Of a stretch of DNA of 64,000 nucleotides, positions 32,735 through 42,228 are shown one piece after another. Below the pieces are notes generated by a model. That model saw only the letters and a list, made by a program, of their open reading frames with translations. It searched no databases and was not told the DNA's origin. Position 1 is the first letter of the stretch. Each line of letters starts with the position of its first letter. This DNA comes from Pseudomonas sp. Au-Pse12 (GTDB taxonomy: Bacteria; Pseudomonadota; Gammaproteobacteria; Pseudomonadales; Pseudomonadaceae): NCBI RefSeq assembly GCF_021341665.1, contig NZ_JAJTTH010000002.1, positions 682,001-746,000 of the forward strand. Reading direction: 5' to 3'. A program made the position numbers and the translations under genes.

Positions 32735-33226
32735 TTAATTGATTTTGAAACGTCGACGCAAGCCGCGCAGGCCGAAGCTGACCCAAGGCCACAACAAGGC
32801 GCTGACCAGGGCCGGCAGCACCAGCGCCAGGGTCGGCTGGCGGTTGCCGGTCAGGGCGCTGAGCCAGAGTTGCACCAACTGCGCCAGGCCGAAGATCACC
32901 AGGATCACCAGGCTCTGCTGCCACATCGGGAACATCCGCAGGCGTTGCTGCAGGGACAGTACGAGGAAGGTAATCAGGGTCAGGATCAAGGCGTTCTGCC
33001 CCAGCAGGGTGCCGTAGAGCACATCCTCCGCCAACCCCAGGCACCAGGCGGTGACCATGCCGACCTTGTGCGGCAGGGCCAGGGCCCAGAACGCCAGCAG
33101 CAGCGCCAGCCACAGCGGACGCAAGATCTCCATGAACTGTGGCAGTGGCGAGACGCTGAGCAGCAAGCCAATAAGGAACGTCAGCCAGACGATCCAACCG
33201 TTTCGCGAATAGGTACTGCCCGCCAT
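32735..33226 (-). CDS. mreD: Rod-shape protein MreD
   Basis: A 163-residue inner-membrane protein with about five helices ([67 protein letters not shown] and others). It anchors the MreBCD elongasome. Its ATG shares one base with the mreC stop (TAATG). Confidence 0.93.
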   Translation of the reverse strand: MAGSTYSRNGWIVWLTFLIGLLLSVSPLPQFMEILRPLWLALLLAFWALALPHKVGMVTAWCLGLAEDVLYGTLLGQNALILTLITFLVLSLQQRLRMFPMWQQSLVILVIFGLAQLVQLWLSALTGNRQPTLALVLPALVSALLWPWVSFGLRGLRRRFKIN

Positions 33227-34314
33227 TATTCTCTTCCTCCGGTGGTGGCCGGTGTTGCTGCCGCAGGCCTGGTCGCCGCCGGTTTCACCACAGGTTTATG
33301 GACCGGCTTGGCCGGTGCGTGGGCCGCGGGCTTGGCTGGAGTCGCTGGCGCAGCGGGAGCCGCGCTGGCGGGTGCAGCAGCATTTGCCGCCGGCTTGGGC
33401 ACCGTGGCCGGCACCACCGGCGCCGCGTTGCCACCTTGCTGATCCTGGGCTTCCTGGGCCTGGGCGGCATCGTTGGCACGCTCCTCGGCGGTACGCGGAT
33501 CGCTGAACACCAGCAGCAGGTAGCGGCTGCGGTTCAACGCGGCGGTGGGCACCGCCCGCACAATAGCGAACGGCTGGCCGGAATCGTGGATCACTTCCTT
33601 GACCGTGGCCACCGGATAACCGGCGGGAAAACGCTGGCCGAGGCCGGAGCTGACCAGCAGGTCGCCTTCCTTTATATCCGCCGTGTCGGCCACATGGCGC
33701 AACTCCAGGCGCTCCGGATTGCCGGTGCCGCTGGCGATCGCGCGCAAGCCGTTGCGGTTGACCTGCACCGGAATGCTATGGGTGGTGTCGGTGAGCAACA
33801 GGACGCGAGAGGTGTAAGGCATCAACTCCACCACCTGGCCCATCAGGCCACGGGCATCGAGCACCGGCTGGCCGAGGAACACCCCATCGCGCTCACCTTT
33901 ATTGATGATGATGCGGTGGGTGAAGGGGTTCGGGTCCATGCCGATCAACTCGGCCACTTCGACCTTCTCGTTGACCAGTGCCGAGGAGTTGAGCAACTCG
34001 CGCAGGCGCACGTTCTGCTCGGTGAGGGCGGCAAGCTTTTGCATGCGTCCCTGCAACAGCAGGTTCTCGGTCTTGAGTTTTTCGTTTTCAGCGACCAGCT
34101 CGGTACGACTGCCGAACTGACTGGCCACGCCTTGCCACAGCCGTTGCGGCAGGTCGGTGATCCAGTAGGACTGCATCAACACCAGCGACATCTGGCTACG
34201 CACTGGCTTGAGCAGTGTGAAGCGGGCATCGACCACCATCAGTGCGACCGAGAGGACGACCAGCACCAGGAGGCGCACGCCTAATGAGGGGCCTTTGGCG
34301 AAAAGCGGTTTAAT
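33226..34314 (-). CDS. mreC: Rod-shape protein MreC, apparent AUU start
   Basis: A 362-residue bitopic elongasome protein: N-terminal helix (RLLVLVVLSVALMVVDARF), coiled coil (residues about 70-110, ELVAENEKLKTENLLLQGRMQKL), two beta-barrel domains, and an Ala/Pro/Lys-rich C-terminal tail of about 80 residues. The conserved N-terminus (IKPLFAKGPSLGVRL here, MKPIFSRGPSLQIRL in E. coli) is encoded upstream of the first GTG (34278). That segment begins at an ATT at 34314-34312 with GGGAGGAG 6 bases before it, so AUU is the likely initiator. No ATG, GTG or TTG exists between the upstream in-frame stop and 34278. Confidence 0.88.
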   Translation of the reverse strand: MKPLFAKGPSLGVRLLVLVVLSVALMVVDARFTLLKPVRSQMSLVLMQSYWITDLPQRLWQGVASQFGSRTELVAENEKLKTENLLLQGRMQKLAALTEQNVRLRELLNSSALVNEKVEVAELIGMDPNPFTHRIIINKGERDGVFLGQPVLDARGLMGQVVELMPYTSRVLLLTDTTHSIPVQVNRNGLRAIASGTGNPERLELRHVADTADIKEGDLLVSSGLGQRFPAGYPVATVKEVIHDSGQPFAIVRAVPTAALNRSRYLLLVFSDPRTAEERANDAAQAQEAQDQQGGNAAPVVPATVPKPAANAAAPASAAPAAPATPAKPAAHAPAKPVHKPVVKPAATRPAAATPATTGGRE

Positions 34315-34351
34315 AAGCCGCTCCTCCCAGGCAAATGTTGTGTTTATTCAT
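34310..34351 (-). CDS. Putative 13-codon upstream ORF overlapping the mreC start
   Basis: ATG at 34351 opens MNKHNICLGGAAY and stops at 34312-34310, sharing one base with the mreC ATT. It contains the mreC Shine-Dalgarno within its coding bases. It has no strong ribosome site of its own, so whether it is translated is open. Confidence 0.3.
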   Translation of the reverse strand: MNKHNICLGGAAY

Positions 34352-34396
34352 ACGGCATCAAACCGGCCTGGATGCAGATTGACAGAAGATAAACGC

Positions 34397-34426
34397 CACA
34401 GGCAGCACTGCAAAGTGCTGCCTGTG
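34397..34426 (-). terminator. Strong hairpin between mreB and mreC
   Basis: CACAGGCAGCACT (34397-34409) and AGTGCTGCCTGTG (34414-34426) form a perfect 13-bp stem with a four-base loop, 31 bases after the mreB stop. There is no good U-tract (GCGUUUA follows on the minus strand). It looks like a partial terminator or mRNA-stability element that lowers mreCD relative to mreB. Confidence 0.65.
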
Positions 34427-34456
34427 AGCGCAACAGCATAGATGCCCGCCGCGAAG

Positions 34457-35704
<1,248 letters not shown>

Positions 35705-35992
35705 ATGGCGCTTGAACGCTCCGACGTGGAAAAAATCGCTCATTTGGCCAGTATCAAGCTCAATGAAGGCGATCTTCCACATATCACCTCCGCCCTGAAC
35801 AGCATTCTCGGGCTGGTGGATGAAATGCAGGCAGTCGATACCGACGGTATCGAGCCCCTGGCCCACCCTCTGGAAGCCAGCCAGCGCCTGCGCGCAGACG
35901 TTGTGACCGAGTCCAATCATCGCGAGGCCTATCAGTCCATCGCACCAGCGGTCGAAAGCGGCCTGTATCTGGTTCCGAAAGTCATCGACTAA
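35705..35992 (+). CDS. gatC: Asp-tRNA(Asn)/Glu-tRNA(Gln) amidotransferase subunit C
   Basis: A 95-residue linker subunit that clamps GatA to GatB. Sequence is typical ([48 protein letters not shown]). First gene of gatCAB, which amidates misacylated tRNAs where the matching synthetase for Asn or Gln is lacking or supplementary. Confidence 0.95.
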   Translation: MALERSDVEKIAHLASIKLNEGDLPHITSALNSILGLVDEMQAVDTDGIEPLAHPLEASQRLRADVVTESNHREAYQSIAPAVESGLYLVPKVID

Positions 35993-36008
35993 AGGGAAAG
36001 AGCCTGCA

Positions 36009-37460
36009 ATGCATCACATGACTCTGGCCGAGATCGCCCGCGGCCTCGCCGACAAGAAATTCTCCTCTGTAGAACTGACCCAGACCCTGCTGGCGCGCAT
36101 CGCCCAGCTGGATCCGCAGATCAACAGCTTCATCAGCCTCACCGAAGACCTGGCCCTGAGCCAGGCCCAGGCCGCCGACGCCCGTCGCGCCAACGGTGAG
36201 AACGGTGCCCTGCTGGGCGCACCGATCGCCCACAAGGATCTGTTCTGCACCCAGGGCATCCGCACCAGCTGCGGTTCGAAGATGCTCGACAACTTCAAGG
36301 CGCCCTACGACGCCACCGTGGTCGCCAAGCTGGCCGCTGCCGGGGCCGTGACCCTGGGCAAGACCAACATGGACGAATTCGCCATGGGCTCGGCCAACGA
36401 GTCGAGCTGGTACGGCGCGGTGAAAAACCCGTGGAACCTGGAACACGTGCCGGGCGGTTCGTCCGGCGGTTCCGCCGCGGCCGTTGCCGCGCGCCTGCTG
36501 CCAGCCGCCACCGCCACCGACACCGGCGGCTCGATCCGCCAACCGGCCGCCTTCACCAACCTCACCGGCCTGAAGCCGACCTACGGTCGCGTTTCCCGCT
36601 GGGGCATGATCGCCTACGCTTCCAGCCTCGATCAGGGTGGCCCGCTGGCCCGCACCGCCGAAGACTGCGCGATCCTGCTGCAAGGCATGGCCGGCTTCGA
36701 CCCGAACGATTCCACCAGCATCGATGAGCCGGTGCCGGACTACAGCGCTGGCCTCAATGGCTCGCTGCAGGGCCTGCGCATCGGCGTGCCGAAGGAATAC
36801 TTCAGCGCCGGTCTCGACCCGCGCATCGCCGAGCTGATCCACAACAGCATCAAGGCGCTGGAAAAGCTCGGCGCGGTGATCAAGGAAATCAGCCTGCCGA
36901 ACATGCAGCACGCGATTCCTGCGTACTACGTGATCGCCCCGGCGGAAGCCTCCTCCAACCTGTCGCGTTTCGACGGCGTGCGCTTCGGCTACCGCTGCGA
37001 AAACCCGGCCAATCTTGAAGACCTGTACAAGCGCTCCCGTGGCGAAGGCTTCGGCAGCGAAGTGCAGCGCCGGATCATGGTCGGTGCCTATGCCCTGTCC
37101 GCCGGCTACTACGATGCCTACTACCTCAAGGCGCAGAAAATCCGTCGCCTGGTGAAGAACGACTTCATGGCCGCCTTCAACGAAGTCGACATCATCCTCG
37201 GCCCGACCACGCCCAACCCGGCCTGGAAGCTCGGCGCCAAGAGCAGCGACCCGGTTGCTGCGTACCTGGAAGACGTCTACACCATCACCGCCAACCTCGC
37301 TGGCCTGCCGGGCCTGTCGATGCCGGCCGGTTTCGTCGACGGCTTGCCGGTCGGCGTGCAACTGCTCGCCCCGTATTTCCAGGAAGGCCGCTTGCTCAAC
37401 GTTGCGCACCAGTATCAGTTGAACACTGACTGGCACACCCGCACCCCAACCGGCTTCTGA
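36009..37460 (+). CDS. gatA: Amidotransferase subunit A (amidase)
   Basis: A 483-residue amidase-signature enzyme that releases ammonia from glutamine. The Ser-cisSer-Lys triad region is seen in [33 protein letters not shown], with the Lys in APIAHKDLF. It starts 16 bases after gatC and precedes gatB by 10 bases. Confidence 0.97.
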   Translation: MHHMTLAEIARGLADKKFSSVELTQTLLARIAQLDPQINSFISLTEDLALSQAQAADARRANGENGALLGAPIAHKDLFCTQGIRTSCGSKMLDNFKAPYDATVVAKLAAAGAVTLGKTNMDEFAMGSANESSWYGAVKNPWNLEHVPGGSSGGSAAAVAARLLPAATATDTGGSIRQPAAFTNLTGLKPTYGRVSRWGMIAYASSLDQGGPLARTAEDCAILLQGMAGFDPNDSTSIDEPVPDYSAGLNGSLQGLRIGVPKEYFSAGLDPRIAELIHNSIKALEKLGAVIKEISLPNMQHAIPAYYVIAPAEASSNLSRFDGVRFGYRCENPANLEDLYKRSRGEGFGSEVQRRIMVGAYALSAGYYDAYYLKAQKIRRLVKNDFMAAFNEVDIILGPTTPNPAWKLGAKSSDPVAAYLEDVYTITANLAGLPGLSMPAGFVDGLPVGVQLLAPYFQEGRLLNVAHQYQLNTDWHTRTPTGF

Positions 37461-37470
37461 GGAGACACAC

Positions 37471-38916
37471 ATGCAATGGGAAGTCGTGATCGGGCTGGAG
37501 ATTCATACCCAGCTCACCACTCAATCGAAGATTTTCTCCGGTAGCTCCACCGCCTTCGGTGCCGAGCCCAACACTCAGGCCAGCCTGATCGACCTGGGCA
37601 TGCCCGGCGTGCTGCCGGTGCTGAACCAGGAAGCGGTGCGCATGGCGGTGATGTTCGGCCTGGCAGTAGACGCCGAGATCGGCCAGCACAACGTGTTCGC
37701 CCGCAAGAACTACTTCTACCCGGACCTGCCCAAGGGCTACCAGATCAGCCAGATGGAACTGCCGATCGTCGGCAAGGGCCACCTGGACATCCCCCTGGAA
37801 GACGGCACCATGAAACGCGTCGGCATCACCCGCGCGCACCTGGAAGAAGACGCCGGCAAGAGCCTGCACGAAGAGTTCAACGGTGCTACCGGCATCGACC
37901 TGAACCGTGCCGGCACACCGCTGCTGGAAATCGTGTCCGAGCCTGACATGCGCAGCGCCAAGGAAGCCGTGGCCTACGTCAAGGCGATCCACGCCCTGGT
38001 GCGCTACCTGGGCATCTGCGACGGCAACATGGCCGAAGGCTCGCTGCGTTGCGACTGCAACGTCTCGGTCCGCCCCAAGGGCCAGGTCGAGTTCGGCACC
38101 CGCTGCGAGATCAAGAACGTCAACTCGTTCCGCTTCATTGAAAAGGCCATCAACACCGAGATCCGTCGCCAGATCGAGCTGATCGAGGACGGCGGCAAGG
38201 TGATCCAGCAAACCCGCCTGTACGACCCGAACAAGGACGAGACCCGTCCGATGCGCAGCAAGGAGGAAGCCAACGACTACCGTTACTTCCCCGATCCGGA
38301 CCTGCTGCCGGTGGTCATCGAGAACGCCTTCCTCGACCAGGTACGCGCCACCCTGCCCGAGCTGCCACCGCAGAAACGCGAGCGTTTCCAGGAGCAGTTC
38401 GGCCTGTCGGTCTACGACGCCAGCGTCCTGGCCACCAGCCGCGAGCAGGCGGACTACTTCGAGAAAGTCGCCAGCATCGCCGGTGACGCCAAGCTCGCCG
38501 CCAACTGGGTCATGGTCGAACTGGGCAGCCTGCTGAACAAGCAAGGCCTGGAAATCGACGAAGCCCCGGTGTCGGCCGAACAACTGGGCGGCATGCTGCA
38601 GCGGATCAAGGACAACACCATCTCCGGCAAGATCGCCAAGACCGTGTTCGAAGCCATGGCCAATGGCGAGGGCAGCGCCGACGAAATCATCGACAAGCGC
38701 GGCCTCAAGCAAGTCACCGACACTGGCGCGATCTCCGCCGTGCTGGACGAGATGCTCGCGGCCAACGCCGAACAGGTTGAACAGTACCGTGCCGCCGATG
38801 AAGCCAAGCGCGGCAAGATGTTCGGCTTCTTCGTCGGCCAGGCGATGAAGGCGTCCAAAGGCAAGGCCAACCCGCAACAGGTCAACGAACTGCTGAAAAG
38901 CAAGCTCGAGGGCTGA
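37471..38916 (+). CDS. gatB: Amidotransferase subunit B
   Basis: A 481-residue subunit that binds the misacylated tRNA, phosphorylates the Glu/Asp ester and adds ammonia. N-terminal [24 protein letters not shown] and [12 protein letters not shown] are family marks; the C-terminal YqeY-like tail (about residues 330-481) contacts the tRNA elbow. It is the last gene of the operon. Confidence 0.97.
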   Translation: MQWEVVIGLEIHTQLTTQSKIFSGSSTAFGAEPNTQASLIDLGMPGVLPVLNQEAVRMAVMFGLAVDAEIGQHNVFARKNYFYPDLPKGYQISQMELPIVGKGHLDIPLEDGTMKRVGITRAHLEEDAGKSLHEEFNGATGIDLNRAGTPLLEIVSEPDMRSAKEAVAYVKAIHALVRYLGICDGNMAEGSLRCDCNVSVRPKGQVEFGTRCEIKNVNSFRFIEKAINTEIRRQIELIEDGGKVIQQTRLYDPNKDETRPMRSKEEANDYRYFPDPDLLPVVIENAFLDQVRATLPELPPQKRERFQEQFGLSVYDASVLATSREQADYFEKVASIAGDAKLAANWVMVELGSLLNKQGLEIDEAPVSAEQLGGMLQRIKDNTISGKIAKTVFEAMANGEGSADEIIDKRGLKQVTDTGAISAVLDEMLAANAEQVEQYRAADEAKRGKMFGFFVGQAMKASKGKANPQQVNELLKSKLEG

Positions 38917-38928
38917 TCGCGGTTTAAC

Positions 38929-38951
38929 CGCAAGCGGCCCGGCCGCTTGCG
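38929..38951 (+). terminator. Hairpin after gatB
   Basis: CGCAAGCGGC and GCCGCTTGCG form a perfect 10-bp stem around CCG, 12 bases after the gatB stop. No U-tract follows. Confidence 0.5.
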
Positions 38952-38957
38952 TGTGAC

Positions 38958-39076
38958 GAGGGAGCTGGCTCCCGCTGGGTCGCACAGCGACTGCAAACCG
39001 GCCACCGCCGTCCCTGCAAGGAACGTCGGCGTCGGCTTGCGGTCTGCCAGACAGACCAGCGGGAGCCTGCTCCCTC
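38958..39076. repeat. REP doublet (REPIN-like inverted pair)
   Basis: Two 21-base arms, at 38958-38978 and 39056-39076, are inverted copies with one mismatch. Each is itself palindromic around GGGAGC-n-GGCTCCC, and they enclose a 77-base centre. This fits a Pseudomonas REPIN, a non-autonomous element moved by a RAYT transposase encoded elsewhere. Confidence 0.7.
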
Positions 39077-39102
39077 GCCACATCAACCATCGGAGCTCAC
39101 GA

Positions 39103-39477
39103 ATGAAGCGTCTGGTTGCCACTAGCGCCCTGCTCGCTCTGCTCACCGGCTGCGCCACCAGCCACGTCATCGACCCACGGGGTTATGACGAAACCGGCAC
39201 CGCCTCTTATTACGGCGCTCGGCACCACGGCAAACGCACCGCCAGTGGCGAGCCCTTCGACCAGAACGGCCTGAGTGCCGCCCACCGCGAACTGCCCTTC
39301 GGCACCCGGGTGCAAGTCACCAACCTGGGCAACGACAAAAGCGTCGTGGTACGCATCAATGACCGAGGCCCACACACCCGCGGCCGCCTGATCGACCTCT
39401 CACGCGCCGCCGCCCAACAACTGGACATGCTGCGCAGCGGCACCGCCAAAGTCCGCATCCAAGCCCTCAGCGACTGA
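39103..39477 (+). CDS. RlpA-like double-psi beta-barrel lipoprotein
   Basis: A 124-residue lipoprotein. The signal ends in LLTGC (lipobox; Cys at about residue 17). The DPBB domain shows GTASYYGARHHGKRTASGEPFDQNGLSAAHRELPFGTRVQVTNL and VVVRINDRGPHTRGRLIDLS; the catalytic Asp and His of RlpA lytic transglycosylases appear conserved. It lacks the C-terminal SPOR domain of full RlpA, so it may not be targeted to denuded septal glycan. The 39103 start is chosen because the upstream frame runs through the REP doublet. Confidence 0.85.
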   Translation: MKRLVATSALLALLTGCATSHVIDPRGYDETGTASYYGARHHGKRTASGEPFDQNGLSAAHRELPFGTRVQVTNLGNDKSVVVRINDRGPHTRGRLIDLSRAAAQQLDMLRSGTAKVRIQALSD

Positions 39478-39494
39478 CCTTCGGAGCCCGAGCC

Positions 39495-40592
39495 ATTACC
39501 GCCTTCGCCGAACTGCCCCTGCTCAGCCTGATCCAGCTCATCAGCGGCCTGGTCATGCTGATCGCCGGCGCCGAACTGCTGGTGCGCGCTGCCATCCGCC
39601 TGGCCGCGCGCCTGCACATGCGCCCACTGATCATCGGCCTGAGCATCGTCGCCTTCAGCAGCAGCGCGCCACAAATGGCCATCAGCCTGCAGGCAACCCT
39701 GGCCGGCAACACCGACATTGCCGTGGGCAGCGTGATCGGCAGCAGCATCTTCAACATCCTGGTGACCCTCGGCCTGTCGGCACTGATCATTCCACTGCGG
39801 GTCTCGCGGCAACTGGTGCGCCTGGACATCCCGCTGATGATCGGCGCCAGCCTGCTGGTGTTCGTGCTGGCCTACAACGAACACCTGACCCCCACCGATG
39901 GCCTGATCCTGCTGGCCGCCCTGGCGCTGTACCTGGGCCTGCTGTTGCGCCAGTCCCGACACTCGCAACGCCTTCACCCACCCGGGCCAGCCAGCCCACG
40001 CATTTGGGCCCCGCGGATCAGCAGCCTGTTGATGGTGCTGCTCGGCCTGAGCCTGCTGGTGTTCGCCGGGCACCTGCTGCTGGGCGCCGCCGTTACCGTG
40101 GCCGACGACCTGGGGCTGTCGGAACGGGTCATGGGCCTGACGGTGATTGCCGTCAGCACTTCCCTGCCCCAGCTCGCCACGTCGCTGTTGGCGGCCCTGC
40201 GCGGCCAGCGCGAGATTGCCGTGGGCAACATCATCGGCAGCAATCTGTTCAACCTGCTGGGCGTGCTGGGCTTCACCGCTTTGGTGGCACCGAGCCCTCT
40301 TTCGGTCTCGCCCAACGCGCTGGATTTCGACCTGCCGGTGATGCTTGGCGTCGCCGTGCTGTGCCTGCCGGTGTTCTATTCCGGCTACCGCGTGACCCGA
40401 GCCGAAGGCCTGCTGTTTCTGGGCTTGTACCTGGCTTACGGGCTGCACGTGGTGTCCTTCACCACCGGCATGCCCCTGGCCGGCAAGCTGGAACACCTGA
40501 TGCTGTTTTTCATCCTGCCGGCGCTGGTGGCGTTCCTGCTGTTCAGTTCGCTACGGGCCTGGCGCCGCCAACACAAGAAGGAAGCACCATGA
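39495..40592 (+). CDS. Calcium/cation exchanger (CaCA)-family membrane protein
   Basis: A protein of 365 residues if it starts at the ATT at 39495, or 345 from the first ATG (39555). The two inverted halves of CaCA exchangers are clear, with ten or so helices. The ATG start would cut away the front half of helix 1 (SLIQLISGLVMLIAGAELLV), so translation probably begins upstream, where the only near-cognate codon in a reasonable place is ATT with GGAG 9 bases before it. The alpha-repeats read AFSSSAPQM and AVSTSLPQL: the usual Gly-Thr-Ser-x-Pro-Glu has Ser for Gly and Gln (60, 226) for the ion-binding Glu. Substrate is therefore uncertain. It overlaps the next gene by ATGA. Confidence 0.8.
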   Translation: MTAFAELPLLSLIQLISGLVMLIAGAELLVRAAIRLAARLHMRPLIIGLSIVAFSSSAPQMAISLQATLAGNTDIAVGSVIGSSIFNILVTLGLSALIIPLRVSRQLVRLDIPLMIGASLLVFVLAYNEHLTPTDGLILLAALALYLGLLLRQSRHSQRLHPPGPASPRIWAPRISSLLMVLLGLSLLVFAGHLLLGAAVTVADDLGLSERVMGLTVIAVSTSLPQLATSLLAALRGQREIAVGNIIGSNLFNLLGVLGFTALVAPSPLSVSPNALDFDLPVMLGVAVLCLPVFYSGYRVTRAEGLLFLGLYLAYGLHVVSFTTGMPLAGKLEHLMLFFILPALVAFLLFSSLRAWRRQHKKEAP

Positions 40593-40969
40593 GCGAGAAC
40601 AAGAAAAGCGGGTTGCAGATGCGTCGCCAGGTGATGGGCGATGCGTTCGTCGATCGCGCTCTGGGCAACGCCACGGAGTTCACCCAGCCCTTGCAGGACT
40701 TCGTCAACGAACATGCCTGGGGCGGCGTGTGGAACCGTGACGGCCTGCCGCTGAAGACCCGCAGCCTGATCACCCTGGCGACCCTGACCGCACTCAAGTG
40801 CCCGCAGGAATTGAAGGGCCACGTGCGCGGCGCGCTGAACAACGGCTGCAGCGTCGAGGAAATTCGTGAAGCGCTGCTGCATTGCGCGGTGTATGCCGGG
40901 GTGCCGGCGGCCATCGATGCGTTTCGCGCGGCTCAGGAAGTGATTGACGCCTATCAACCACCGCAGTGA
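40589..40969 (+). CDS. Carboxymuconolactone decarboxylase-family protein
   Basis: A 126-residue AhpD/CMD-fold protein. The typical core is WGGVWNRDGLPLKTRSLITLATLTALKCPQELKGHVRGALNNGCSVEEIREALLHCAVYAGVPAAIDA. It resembles PcaC (4-carboxymuconolactone decarboxylase), but a lone copy next to an exchanger, not in a pca cluster, makes that role doubtful. The CxxC of AhpD peroxidases is absent. It overlaps the exchanger stop by ATGA. Confidence 0.85.
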   Translation: MSENKKSGLQMRRQVMGDAFVDRALGNATEFTQPLQDFVNEHAWGGVWNRDGLPLKTRSLITLATLTALKCPQELKGHVRGALNNGCSVEEIREALLHCAVYAGVPAAIDAFRAAQEVIDAYQPPQ

Positions 40970-40984
40970 ACCCGCTATTTTCCG

Positions 40985-41030
40985 GTCCCTACGCAAAGCG
41001 CGCGCAGGGGCCGGCTTGCTCGGCGAGGCC
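40985..41030. repeat. REP-like element
   Basis: GCAGGGGCCGGCTTGCTCGG at 41002-41021 is a diverged REP core between two converging genes. Confidence 0.4.
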
Positions 41031-41971
41031 TAGATCCACCCACCCCACTGCAACAGGAAAATCCCGATATTGGTGGTCACCGCCGCCATTACCGTGGTGA
41101 TGACGATGATCGCCGCGGCCAGTTCGTGATTGCCATTGGCCGCCCGGGCCATGACAAAACTCGCCGCCGCCGTGGGGCTGCCGAAGTACAGGAACAGAAT
41201 CCCCAACTCCGCCCCGCGGAACCCGCACAGCCAGGCCCCCAGGGTCGCCAATGCCGGCAGGCTGACCATCTTCAGCAGGCTCGAACTGATCGCCAGCTCG
41301 CCACTGTTGCGCAAGGCCGCCAGGGACAAGGTGCCGCCAATGCAGATCAACGCCAGAGGCAGAGTCATCTGTGCCAGGTAGCGCCCCGAGGTTTCCAGCC
41401 AACCGGGAAGACCGTTCTGCCAGTAGGCAAACGGCGCGGCCACCAGCACGCTGACAATCAGTGGATTGCTGATCACGCTCTTGAAGATGCTCCAGGGATC
41501 GGACTTGATCACCGGGCTGTAGACCGCCAGGACGATGGTCGACAGGGTGTTGTAGAAAAGAATCACCAGCGCCGCGAGCACCGCGCCCAGGGAGATGCCG
41601 TAATCGCCGTACATGCTGGCCGCCAGGGCCAGGCCGATGATCGCGTTATTGCCGCGGAACGCGCCCTGGGTATAGATCCCGCGGTCAGCCTTCGGGCAAC
41701 GCCAGATCGCCCAGCCCCAGGCCAGGGCAAAGCACGCCAGGGTAGCCACGGAAAAATAGATCAGCACCCCGGGCCTCAATGACGAACGCAGGTCGGCGTG
41801 GACGATGCCGAGGAACAGCAACGCCGGCATGGTGACGTTGAACACCAGGGCCGAGGCCGTATGGATGAAGTTGTCGTTGATCCACCCCACCCGCTTGAGC
41901 AACAGGCCCAGCAGCAGCATGGCAAAGACCGGGGCCGTGATCGTCAGGGTTTCGAGAAAAATAGCCAGCAT
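41030..41971 (-). CDS. AEC (auxin efflux carrier)-family permease
   Basis: A 313-residue permease with ten predicted helices (FLETLTITAPVFAMLLLGLLLKRVGW; GAFRGNNAIIGLALAASMYG; LPLALICIGGTLSL; FLYFGSPTAAASFVMARAANG). The fold is that of MadM/MleP-type AEC exporters; bacterial members transport malonate, malate or related acids. The substrate is not assignable. Confidence 0.85.
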   Translation of the reverse strand: MLAIFLETLTITAPVFAMLLLGLLLKRVGWINDNFIHTASALVFNVTMPALLFLGIVHADLRSSLRPGVLIYFSVATLACFALAWGWAIWRCPKADRGIYTQGAFRGNNAIIGLALAASMYGDYGISLGAVLAALVILFYNTLSTIVLAVYSPVIKSDPWSIFKSVISNPLIVSVLVAAPFAYWQNGLPGWLETSGRYLAQMTLPLALICIGGTLSLAALRNSGELAISSSLLKMVSLPALATLGAWLCGFRGAELGILFLYFGSPTAAASFVMARAANGNHELAAAIIVITTVMAAVTTNIGIFLLQWGGWI

Positions 41972-42137
41972 GGACGGGTGGACCTTGAGCCTGTCGTTAG
42001 GGCGCTAATGATAATTCAATCCACACATTGCCGCCTGTCGCCTCTCCCCAGCTTGCACGCCTGCCCCACGAAAAACACCGCCCGACGCACGCCATCCCGG
42101 GCCAGGAAGAAAATCCCCGCAACAGGCCATTCATTTC

Positions 42138-42165
42138 TTGACGAGGAAACGTTTTCCTCTATGCT
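42138..42165 (+). promoter_or_regulatory. Sigma-70 promoter of the phospholipase-like operon
   Basis: TTGACG (42138-42143) and TATGCT (42160-42165) are separated by 16 bases. The spacer contains a perfect 7-3-7 palindrome, GAGGAAA-CGT-TTTCCTC, at 42143-42159, which may bind a second regulator. Confidence 0.65.
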
Positions 42166-42173
42166 CAAATTAA

Positions 42174-42189
42174 CTGTATATACATACAG
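42174..42189. promoter_or_regulatory. LexA (SOS) operator
   Basis: CTGTATATACATACAG fits the LexA consensus CTG-N10-CAG, including the alternating TA centre, and flanking AA/TT extends the symmetry. It starts 9 bases after the -10, over the expected start point, the classic place for repression. Confidence 0.85.
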
Positions 42190-42228
42190 TTAAACCAAGC
42201 ATAACCATGACATATCAAGGAGCTAGAA

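Larger units (their letters stand above)
41972..42228. other. AT-rich divergent spacer, AEC permease / phospholipase unit
   Basis: A 257-base spacer clearly AT-richer near its right end. The left part holds nothing recognised beyond the AEC promoter; the right part holds the LexA-type promoter described separately. Confidence 0.6.

Noticed and set aside
37396..39090. A 564-codon minus-strand open frame over gatB
   Set aside because: Shadow of gatB, running through the REP doublet.
40589..40969. Reading the CMD protein as PcaC of the protocatechuate pathway
   Set aside because: No other pca genes nearby; only family membership is supported.
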